This document shows positions 54,865-64,000 of a stretch of 64,000 nt of DNA, piece by piece. Under the pieces are notes generated by a model that worked only from the letters and a program-made list of their open reading frames with translations, ran no database searches and was not told the DNA's origin. Numbering within the stretch: position 1 is the first letter of the stretch; every line of letters starts with the position of its first letter. This DNA is from Charina bottae (lineage: Eukaryota > Chordata > Lepidosauria > Squamata > Charinaidae): NCBI GenBank assembly GCA_023362775.1, contig JALMGJ010000029.1, positions 3,846,768-3,910,767 of the forward strand, given 5' to 3'. A program made the translations under genes and the position numbers.

Positions 54865-54949
54865 TATATTAATCCCTATAAAGATTGAAGGAATAGAGTA
54901 CATTTGAGGAAAGAACACTGAGGGTGGGGTGGGCAATACAATAGCATTT

Positions 54950-55225
54950 TTCAAAGTCTTGAAAGGCTGTCACACAAAAGAAGGTTGAGACCAATTTCAT
55001 CTTATTCCAGAGTGCAAGAACATGGAATTATGGACGTTACAGGAAGGCAGACTCTGATTAAATGTTATAAAAATCTTACTTCTCAACCATAAAATTGGTT
55101 TGATGTGAAACCAATTTCCAAAAGAGGTGGTGGGCTGTCCTTCACTAGATGGGTTCAAGTGCAAACTAGGAAGCTGTGAATCAGGGATGTTTTAATTGGG
55201 ATTCCTGCACTGAAAAGCTATGATT
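54950..55225 (+). repeat. CR1-type LINE 3' region
   Basis: CCAATTTCCAAAAGAGGTGG, TGGGCTGTCCTTCACTAGAT and GGATGTTTTAATTGGGATTC, then CTGCA match the CR1 3' UTR (GGTGGTGGGCTCTCCTTCACTGGAGG..AGGGATGCTTT..GATTCCTGCA). The part before (TTACAGGAAGGCAGACTCTG) is also CR1-like. Confidence 0.8.
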
Positions 55226-56640
55226 CTAGAAATTCTGGTTTATTTATGGGGCTTAACTTTATTTTATATGTGAAAACAGTTCATTTATCTAATTCCACTC
55301 CCATTTATCTAGAAAGTTGTTTTCTAAAAGTTATTGATCTAGAAATTACTTTTACAGAAATCATAAACAAAGGTGCTGTGATTAAAAGGACCTGTTCTAC
55401 TATTTCTATACAGAAAATAAGACAAATGTTGTTATTGTGATGGAGATTTGGACTGGATTTGGAATATTAATTCTAATATTCTGAAATCTAATATTTATGG
55501 GTAGTTATAATTCCAACCACCCTTGACCCAGAATCATGTTGGTGTCAGCACTTTCTTCCCCTTCCACCCCCCCAATTCCACGTGGAAAAACTTAGCCACA
55601 GATCCAAGCTTTGAAGGATATAACTCATGTCCTGATATCCCATATGTTCAGTTGGAGGTTGTGATCTAACACAGTGACAGTTGAATATAATCTTTATTAG
55701 TTTTACCTTTGCAAAGGTTAAATGTATGAATGAAACCCGCATGAGAAGGCTTAACTCAGATGCTGCTGGAGGATCAGAGGACGGTGGCAAAAAGAATGTT
55801 GGAGAAGCAAAGAATGGGGCCTCTTGTGATCTGAGTTTTGATGTGATTTAACACAGAAGCACATATGGCCTTTCAAGATCTCACTTCTGTTTTCCTAAGG
55901 AGCCGCTGTTGAAGATATGCACACAAATTATGATAATACAGAACAGTTGGCAAAAAAGACCAGCAATGATATCTAATAAAGAATGAATATTCTGTAGGCC
56001 AGGAGGCTCTTCTGTTACCACAAACCATCTGTTTCTATAAGACGCCTGAACTTCATTGGCATCTTGGAGCTGGGATTGGATTTGTGGAGGGGATTTTTTT
56101 GCTGAGCAAAAAAATCTTCAAACCTTTCTTTCCATTCTTATAATCTTCTGTTATTAACAAATCTGTTAATAGCAACATTTTGGAATATCACCCATTATTA
56201 ACCTGGATCTGTAGACATGCTGAATGCATAGTATCTGGTATGGAATTGGTCCAACTTGTCGGCCTTTTTTTTAAAAAAAAAACAATTTCCATCAGTTTCT
56301 AATTGACTTTTTTAATGTTAAAAACAGAAGAAACTTAGAATGACTTGGTCTAAAATGAGGGATTTAAAATAGAAACACATGGGGAAAATATTTCAAGGCT
56401 AAGCGTATCTTTGATTGGCAGATTGAAGGATTTGGTCATTCCATGCCACAAGCCAGAGAAAAGACACCAGTCCCAGTTGTCTGATGTGGATAAATCTGGG
56501 AGAAGGACTTTGCCTGCTAGACCTGCTGGTGCTTGAACTCTGAAAGAAATGTGGGAAACCCAAAATAAGAGTTTAAAAACTAGTGTTCTGATAGGGTTAC
56601 CAGATCTAGGCTGTAAAAGTCCAGCTGATCACTAGAGATA
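55226..56640. other. Unique intergenic DNA
   Basis: No repeat or gene recognised. Confidence 0.45.
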
Positions 56641-56667
56641 CAGAAATAAAACATTCTGTTGTCCTAT

Positions 56668-56711
56668 CATCCTCTCTCTCTCTCTCTCATCATCATCATC
56701 ATCATCATCTA
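56668..56711. repeat. (CT)n and (CAT)n microsatellites
   Basis: CT dinucleotides followed without gap by ATC triplets. Confidence 0.92.
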
Positions 56712-56744
56712 CATGAAATGGAACAAGAGACAAAGAAAACAAAA

Positions 56745-56907
56745 TAGAAAGAAAGGAAAGGAAAGGAGAAAGGAAAGGAAAGGAAAGGAAAGGAAAGGAA
56801 AGGAAAGGAAAGGAAAGGAAAGGAAAGGAAAGGAAAGGAAAGGAAAGGAAAGGAAAGGAAAGGAAAGGAAAAGAAAGGAAAAGAAAGGAAAGGAAAGGAA
56901 AGGAAAT
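56745..56907. repeat. (AAAGG)n polypurine tract
   Basis: About 160 bases of AAAGG units, with a few AAAAG. Frames across it are artefacts (Lys-Glu-Arg-Lys-Gly on one strand, Phe-Leu-Ser-Phe-Pro on the other). Confidence 0.95.
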
Positions 56908-57345
56908 AGAACAAAAACATTTAGAAAACTGCTCTGGTTTTAAACCCAGCATTAAACCTTGACAACACAGGGTGATCTTGTCATTACATTGATAGAGAGC
57001 CATTTCATTCGCAGAAGTGATTCAGAGGAATATTACAAATCTGATAGTTTTGTCAGAATGATACAAGAAATGCTACTATTTCCTGACAAAAGCTCTACCC
57101 TTTCTGGGTGGGGTTTGCATCATGACATTAGGATGCTTGTTTCGTCATGTGCCCTCCCCCACTTGAATCCTCTGAAGACATCAGTGGTAAGAGTGAATAG
57201 ATCTCATCAATCCAAGGTTGTGAATCTGGGATGGCACTGTCTTTCTCTTTTTTGCAGCACCCCTGCTTGATAAATCCACAGCTGTTCATGCAATGAAAGA
57301 TTCCAAATTTTGTATGAAATTCCAATCCAAATTCACATCTTTAAA

Positions 57346-57450
57346 CCATTTTATTTATTTATTTATTTATTTATTTAATTAATTAATTAATTTATATAGC
57401 TGCCCATCTCAAAGCAGTGACTCTGGGCAGCTAACAATAATAAAAACCAT
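57346..57450 (-). repeat. L2/CR1-type LINE 3' end with TAAA/TTAA tail
   Basis: TTTA units then TTAA units, followed by ATATAGCTGCCCATCTC and GTGACTCTGGGCAGCTAACA. On the minus strand this is the usual GCCCAGAGTCAC..GAGATGGGCAGC terminus with its tail. Confidence 0.85.
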
Positions 57451-57499
57451 CAAACAATAAAAACAATACCAAAAAATTAAATATAAATATAAATACAGC

Positions 57500-60135
57500 T
57501 GAGAGATCTTAAAAGCCATTGGTGTTAGCACAACCATGAAACAGGGCCCTTCACACATATTACTCTATTAATAAACGTATGCTTTCAGAGTGCACCACCA
57601 TCTTCTTGCTTAATGGTGTAGCAATCATGCACAGGAAGCATGGTTCTTAAAAGGCAATGATCTAATCACAAAATGTAGCAGAATCCTATGCTGAAACTTG
57701 GTAACAGTTTCACCTAGTCTTTCTTCAAGAACACTATGAATTTTTCCTATTGAAAAGTCAGAGTGAAATAAGCAATTGTGCATCACTGGAAGCCAGAAAA
57801 AGTAAAGTCAGTGAAGGCTTTAATGTTTCTGATTAGAATGGAGATTGCGAAGGAAGCATGTTTTGGACTTCAAACTGTGCTTTTGAAATTTGTTCAGCAG
57901 TGTGAAGCAAAATTTATCCATCAGGATGGTGCAAAACTTCAACTTGGTGATTTGCTCAAAAGCAATTCAATCCAATCCTTGAATTGAATTAACTTTCCAA
58001 ATCAGAGTGAAAATTTGAAGTATTAATTAGAATCAGATGCATTTTTAATTAATTCTGAAAATCAAATCAGTCTCATTTGGTTTTTTGAGTCAATTTGAAT
58101 TAAAAAATTGAATTGCCAAACGTTATAATTTGAATCACATTGGAGACAGTCTGTACAATTCCTCCAGCAGTATCCACATGCACAAGATCAATTGAAAATC
58201 ACAAGATCAATCCAATCTACTTTAAGGACAGCTATTTATTCATGGACTGCGTCTGATAATTGATATTCAGTTTGTAAGACCTCAGATATCATTTGAAAGA
58301 TGCTTCAATAATTCTCATTGAGGACATCTTGATAATGGGTGACCAGAATCTGGAGAACTCCCCAAAGTCACCTACATCTTGTCCTTCTTTGCCTTCTGAA
58401 ATCACAAGTTGTGAAGGGAAGTCTGATTACTAACAGAGCTCCTTTCATAAAACATTATGAATACATAATTTTATCTGGCATTATAAATGTCATAAATCAA
58501 ACATTTTAATTTGCATCATCTGTTCAAATTTCAGAACCTTAATTTTGTTGCCAAATACCTGATTTCTCTTTGTACAATACCTTGATTTTATGTGAACCCT
58601 CTATGCCAAGTATTTTGACTGCACGCAAATATTTCCATTACAAGGAATCAAAAGAAAAAGATCCCCTTTTTTGGCAGCTGGTTACTATATACCAGTTGAA
58701 AATAATCCTACAAACAACAGGGATCCAGATATTGATGTAATTTGCCAGCAAACCATATATAGGATTTCTCTCTCTGTGTGTATAAGAGCATCTGCACAAT
58801 AAAAAAGACTCTCTGTGTAACTTAATATCAATAGACTGTATATTTGAGAAACATCTTTGAAATGCCAAACCTGGCGATCCAAAACATACTTTTATGGAAA
58901 AGATATTATTCTCTCCACTGCCCACAGAAAGAGAAAGCAAGACTCTCCCATTGGTAGCCTGTAGGCAAATATACCATTCATGCGAGTTTTGTTTCATATT
59001 CTGACAAGGCAGATATTAAGTTCTCTAAGATTCTGAACTGGGGGCATCATGGAAACACCTTGACTATATTTTAAAGATTTGGGTGTGTTTTTTGTAGGAG
59101 AGGGAAGTGTTTTCACCTTTTCACTTTATTTCTGTGATTTTTATTACTACTCCTGAAAGTTAATCTTTTGGTTACACTTTACTTGTCCATAAGCACCTCT
59201 TCCAGGTTTTATTTAATCGCAACAGCCTCATAGCCCAGCGAGAATCATTCTAATTATTTCCCCACCCTCTCCTTTTCAAATAAAACATTGGTCACACCCA
59301 TATACTGTAGTTCAATGTTGCTTTTAAAACTCCATTTGCACCAGTTCTGGTTGACTGATCTGTCTGTAAAAACTTGGGGCTTGTAGGGTTGTGTAAAAGT
59401 TTTCCTTAAAAAAAAATGGCAGCAGGTGGGTAGAAAGCATTGCTTTTCCCTTCTGCGATAGTTGTGCTGATCTAGACTTGTATTTAAAATAAATTATTTT
59501 AATTTTTTATAAATTAAATAATAAATAAATTATTTTTAATTTTTTTAAACAACTAAAATTTTGGTTGAACCTGTCTTTTTTACCAGTTCCAAGATAAACA
59601 CTTAGGCCTTCCATTTCATTGTGCACTTATAAACTGCAACTGGAAAGCAAAATAACCACTGCAAAATTGTCTGCTTTCATGACAAGGCTAGTTTTATGAT
59701 GTCAGATTGGCATATATCTTTAGTAACTAAAGCATCTGGCTTTAGTAACAATCACCCTATCTCTTGCCTAATCCAGAGCGAGATTGCCCTTCTTCTTTTG
59801 GATTTCCTTTATTGCTTATCCTTGCCCATAATTCCACTTTTTAAGGAAGAAAAAAAAGCTATATTTATTTTTCATGCCAAGTTAAACACTGAAATAGCAT
59901 TACATTCTGCCTTATTGCTTTTGAGCTGTATTCTTGGATAATGGCTGATAATTATAGCAAAGCAAAGTTCCCAAGTTCAAATTAGGAGGATGGGTTTCTT
60001 GCTGTGCTGCTTCCTTTTCAGCCTTGATCTCCCACTGGTAGGTTGTGATCACAGATGCATTTTAACTTAGTCTTAAGCAGGTGCCATCCATTATAATACT
60101 GTTATTTTCCTTGCTGCTGATTTTATCCTAATGCT
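57500..60135. other. Long stretch of unique DNA
   Basis: About 2.6 kb with no recognisable repeat apart from AT-rich patches near 59480-59560. Around 57900-58140 several degenerate AATTGAATT / CAATTTGAATT motifs recur. Confidence 0.45.
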
Positions 60136-60141
60136 GGGTTT

Positions 60142-60533
60142 TGTGGGAAGTGTGACTTCACTGGCACTGACTCTTCAGCACCTCATGACCTACCGACAAG
60201 GAGGAGGCAGTGGGGTGTAGCTAGAGAGTTAAGTATTTCCTTTGTGTCCTCTCTTTGTCTATCACACGGAGATGGCGAATCTGAGATCACTTCCTTCTGC
60301 TTTTCTACCTAGGCACGGGGTACATGCTCTTGAACTCTTCTGGTTGGATGTAGTTAGCTAGGTGTTAGGCTTTGCCCATCTCTATAAAGTATTTTTAATA
60401 AATAAATCTCATTTCTGTTGTAGTTGTAAAACCTGCTTCGCTAATCATTGCTCAGGTCAGATTCCTGCATTCAGGAATTCCACGGAAATCTTTAGTAAAA
60501 GGCGAAAGATTTAGGAATTCTGGGATACCCACA
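60142..60533 (+). mobile_element. Possible solo LTR, 392 bp
   Basis: Begins TGTGGGAAGTGTG and ends GGGATACCCACA, so the termini are TG..CA with the 6-base inverted pair TGTGGG/CCCACA. A TATAAAG lies near 60383 and AATAAA near 60398, in the spacing of an LTR with U3, R and U5. No 5-bp target duplication is visible, so the call is tentative. Confidence 0.4.
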
Positions 60534-63500
60534 CAAAACAGACACCTCCAACAGTTTTAACTGCGGTAGTGATTATACTTTGTAAGTTACCTTGGGGGAG
60601 AGTATGTGTTTCTCCTATAAACACACAGTAGTCAGAATGACAGAGGAAGGCAAAATAAGGCTCATTACATATTAGAATGTGGTACGCCATCTAGGGAAAC
60701 ACCGGCTGTGAAGGTATTTATGTCAGTCTAATAAAAGCTGGTGGTGGATTCATTACCGTGCTGACCATTACAAGAATAGAGCTGTGAGTTCAGGAGATGA
60801 AATTCTCTTCTGAGGGAAGGCTGAATGCAGTGGCTTCTCTTGTCTTTCCTTTTGCTGGGAAAACCATTTTCTTAGCCGTGCACTCATTCTTTTCACTCAT
60901 TTTTTGGGTGTTGCTGTTCAAGCTTCTAGTGTTCCAAAATCCATTCCAAGGGTACAGTCAACTTAATAGGATTTTCTAATATAGGAGAATTCATTTAGTT
61001 CTTTAGAAAGGTTGATAATTAGAAACCACCCAGAGCATCAGATATTTCACTAATTGTCTATAATGTTTGACCCCTTTAAACCTTTTCTGACAGAATGAAA
61101 TATTTCAGCTTAATTGGCTTCTCCCTCTGTGTATGTTTGTGAAACATACTGCAAAACTAGTGCCAGAAAGCAATTTGAAAACTCTTTGCTCTCTCTATTT
61201 ATTTCTCTTAGATTTTTTTTCTTTCTCTCACTGTTTCTCACTTTTCAAAACCTCATGCCTTTAACAAAGACATCCAGCTGGTGAAACTTTTCTTGCCCCA
61301 GATGTAAAGCAATAGGGAAAGTTTTTCCCTGTTGAATTTTTGCAGAATTAGTTGTTACTAAGACACAAAGGCAGGCTTGTGGCTTCTTTTAATTAATTAA
61401 TTCCTTGATTCCTTCCAAAATTATTCTTCCTTGAATTCAACAGGTTTTGGCCTATCTGCAGCATCATCCACCTGCAGCTTCAAGATCAAATTCGTTAACA
61501 CTTCCCTACAAAATACAAAACTGATTTACTTGCTATTGTTCAGTTTCTCAACAAAATTTTTATTACTCTTCACTCTTCTCTATACCCCTACCCCTCAAAA
61601 AAGTTACAACTTGGTAAAGGATACGTTTTGGCACTCATGGGCCAACTATCCCCTTTGACAAAGGATCAGAAGCAGTTGGCTGTGTCATTTTCATTCTATT
61701 GAGAAGGCTTGGGTTTGAATTTGGAAAACCTTGGCTCTGATCAGTGAATGGTTTAACAATGTGCAATGAACAAGGACTGGTCAACAATAGCATGGTCAAC
61801 AATACCACAGTCAAGTCTATGCTTATAATTACCACTTCACAAACAATAATCAGCAATGCAGTCCTGGATAGTAAATGCTGCCCTTGTATGAGATACATTC
61901 ATAGATCTGGTTTCAAAGCCAATAGGAAATCCACACTCTGATACTCTTACCAGGTTTTTTAAAAAAACTCTGACATGCTGAGTAAACAAGAAAAGATGGT
62001 ACCTTGTACTCCTTGTACTCCTTTCTCAATTTATCTTAAAAAGTATTTAGATATGAATTGAAAAACACTGTATTTGCAGGGGAAAAGAAGAAGGATTAGA
62101 TGGATCATCACAATCCTTGCACAATCTTTGCCTAGTTCAATTCTGGTAGAGGGTAGAATCCCATAGAAGAACATTGGCCACCTGCATCTGAGGACGGCCA
62201 ATAGGTATGAAACTGGTTATGTGATGCCTCCTGGTGGTCACTATAACTGAAAAATACCACTCAGGAATGTAACAGGAAAAATAACACATAACCCCCTTCA
62301 AGTTTTTCCAAGTCATGAAAAGCTCTGTACATGGGGACATGACATAATATGACATCTGTATCTCTCTCTCTCTCTCTGTGTGAGTTTAAGGGAAGATGGA
62401 TTGTATATAACATTCTGAGAGCTCCTATCAGGACCTGGATAGCTCTGAAAGCTAATACATTTAGATGCATAATCATCTAAAGTGTGAAGCACCATAGTAG
62501 AGGGTTTTAGTCCTGGTAGAGGGCTTTAATCCCATAGAATAAAATATGGCTACTGTGTAAATATATAAAGATATTAAACCCTTATTATTTTTACTCTTAT
62601 TAACACCTTTGTTAGAATGCATTTTTAATGCTATGGGTCCTGAAGCATCACACAACTGAGAGCTTCACCATTTTATTCTAGCTCTGTCATGATGCTCACC
62701 TCCAAATTGCTTTGAATCTAAGTCCCCTATTGTGAATATTTGGAAATTAATTAGGGCCCAGGATTAAAGCTCTGCCAGCTCCAAAATCCATGGCTGTGGA
62801 AGGACTAGAAAATGGGTCGTCTTGATTCTAGCCCAACAGATTCAATGCTGCATCCCAGGACTAAAATAATTCCATGCTTGCAAACAGAGTCACAAGGCAG
62901 TCCATTAATCATTCAGTGGGTGGAAGATTTGTGTATGGAACTATTTGGGTCAGGGACACATTTGGCATTTTGACAGTATGTGTCAGGCACATTCACAAAA
63001 TGGTAGCCATGCGAGAGTTGCCTATTCAGAAAGTGGCACAGTCAGTCCCTAAGAGTAGAGAATCAGGGACCTTGAGGGAAATAGGCAAGAACCATTCTGG
63101 AAATTAAACCACATTAAATGTTATCGCATCCCCTTTTGAAAGGTTACTGTGGACTTTTGACATTTTGCAGCTACTTAGCTTCTCGTTTGGCTGAAGAGAA
63201 TCCAGAAAGATGAGAAGGAAAACTCACTTTCCTCCAATGTTGTCATGACAATCCTCTGACTCAAGGATTAAGGAAGTTTATTTGATTAGGGGGGGATTCT
63301 TCCTTCATCCATTCCAGGTTAATTGCAGTCAATAAATGTAGGTGTGCGCCTCTGTCCTGAATTTGCTTCCTCTGTTGCTTTTCCAGTTTCATTTCCTTTA
63401 TTCCTTCCTGGTTTGTTTGCTTTGCTTTGTCCCACCAAGTTCAATGTTCTCCTGGCTACTATGACTTCCCTCCTCTAGCGTCTCCATCCCCACTTGATTT

Positions 63501-64000
63501 TCCTATCACTTGTTGCTATCAGCTTACATTCTCTCTTTTTTTCTGGAACTTCACACTTCCAGAATGTCATATTTGTTCTGGGACTTCCCACTCTTTCTGT
63601 AAAAAACTGTCCTGTTAACTACAAATTTAGCTAGACTCTGGTTCACTTTGAGAGTCCCAAACTGGGCTGATGATACTTCAGAAAGTCTGGGCTTTTTTTT
63701 AGACCTTCATCTCCATGGAACATCTAACTTAGATTTAATATTGTGTCAAAATCTGTCTTCCAAATTCTCAAAAGTGCTCTCCTGAAAAAGAAACTTCTCT
63801 TTTCTCAGCATCTTCTCAACTTCTACCTACTGTTCATGTGACTATTTTCTGTTACACACCTTTCCATCCTTCTGAAGCCTCCTTGGCTGCTTATACTTCC
63901 CCATCAGAAAACGTTCAGTGAGAGTTCTGGCATAATGTCTTCCCCTGGGATAGAACTGTGTGAGCTGGGGAGGCTGCAAAGTTTAAACGCTGATTGTACA
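60534..64000. other. Long stretch of unique DNA
   Basis: Nearly 3.5 kb without a recognisable transposable element; a (TC)n run at 62360-62378 is the only simple repeat of note. No exon could be supported. Compared with the rest of the window this is the repeat-poorest part. Confidence 0.45.

Noticed and set aside
56632..57003. 123-codon frame repeating Phe-Leu-Ser-Phe-Pro and its Lys/Glu/Arg mirror
   Set aside because: Translation of the AAAGG microsatellite.
1..64000. CRISPR array, operon or other prokaryotic system
   Set aside because: Repeats are dispersed retroelements and microsatellites of a vertebrate; there are no regularly spaced repeats with unique spacers and no dense coding.

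Overview
The window reads as gene-poor, repeat-rich nuclear DNA of a squamate reptile (lizard or gecko type). The evidence is the mix of repeats: a young tRNA-derived SINE family with an ACCTTT tail, a BovB (RTE) LINE, L1, L2/CR1-type LINE fragments with ATAAATA tails, a Penelope-like element, a chromodomain Ty3/gypsy remnant, several hAT-type MITEs, and long unselected microsatellites. The exact species cannot be fixed from the sequence. I recognised no host protein-coding exon, rRNA, true tRNA gene, snRNA or CRISPR. Long open frames are either retroelement remnants or translations of simple repeats.

Layout. 0-5 kb is mostly unique AT-rich DNA with one SINE at 2.8 kb. 5-6.4 kb holds a 360-bp AAAAT tract and an L2-type LINE fragment. 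7-14.2 kb carries several SINE copies, including nested and truncated ones, and a SINE palindrome at 10.9 kb. 15.1-16.3 kb is a good 5'-truncated L2/CR1-type LINE with a readable reverse transcriptase. At 16.55-16.76 kb lies a perfect 98-bp inverted repeat made of Penelope-like element ends. 18.5-19.5 kb is a Ty3/gypsy 3' LTR plus the end of pol, then an L1 tail. 19.5-21.1 kb is a GC-rich block opening with a hAT-type terminus. 21.5-35.2 kb alternates unique DNA with SINEs, MITEs, a SINE-in-hAT nest and L2 tails. 36.0-37.4 kb is a SINE split by a 1,029-bp internally deleted LINE copy that also looks 5'-inverted. 37.5-47.7 kb holds degenerate SINEs, two TIR elements, L2 and L1 fragments and a possible retrocopy tail. 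48.7-50.1 kb is a 378-bp polypyrimidine tract beside the BovB fragment. 50.1-57.5 kb has further SINE, L2, L1 and CR1 pieces and long microsatellites. 57.6-64 kb is the least repeat-dense part, with one possible solo LTR.

How the parts fit together. The elements form an insertion history. Many ACCTTT-tailed SINEs still carry perfect 8-14 bp target-site duplications, so they are the youngest layer. Some copies are extreme: insertions of only 11 or 24 bases of the tail, and one of only the tRNA-like head. These, the split SINE and the Penelope palindrome are the observations most worth checking. No undescribed multi-gene system is visible.
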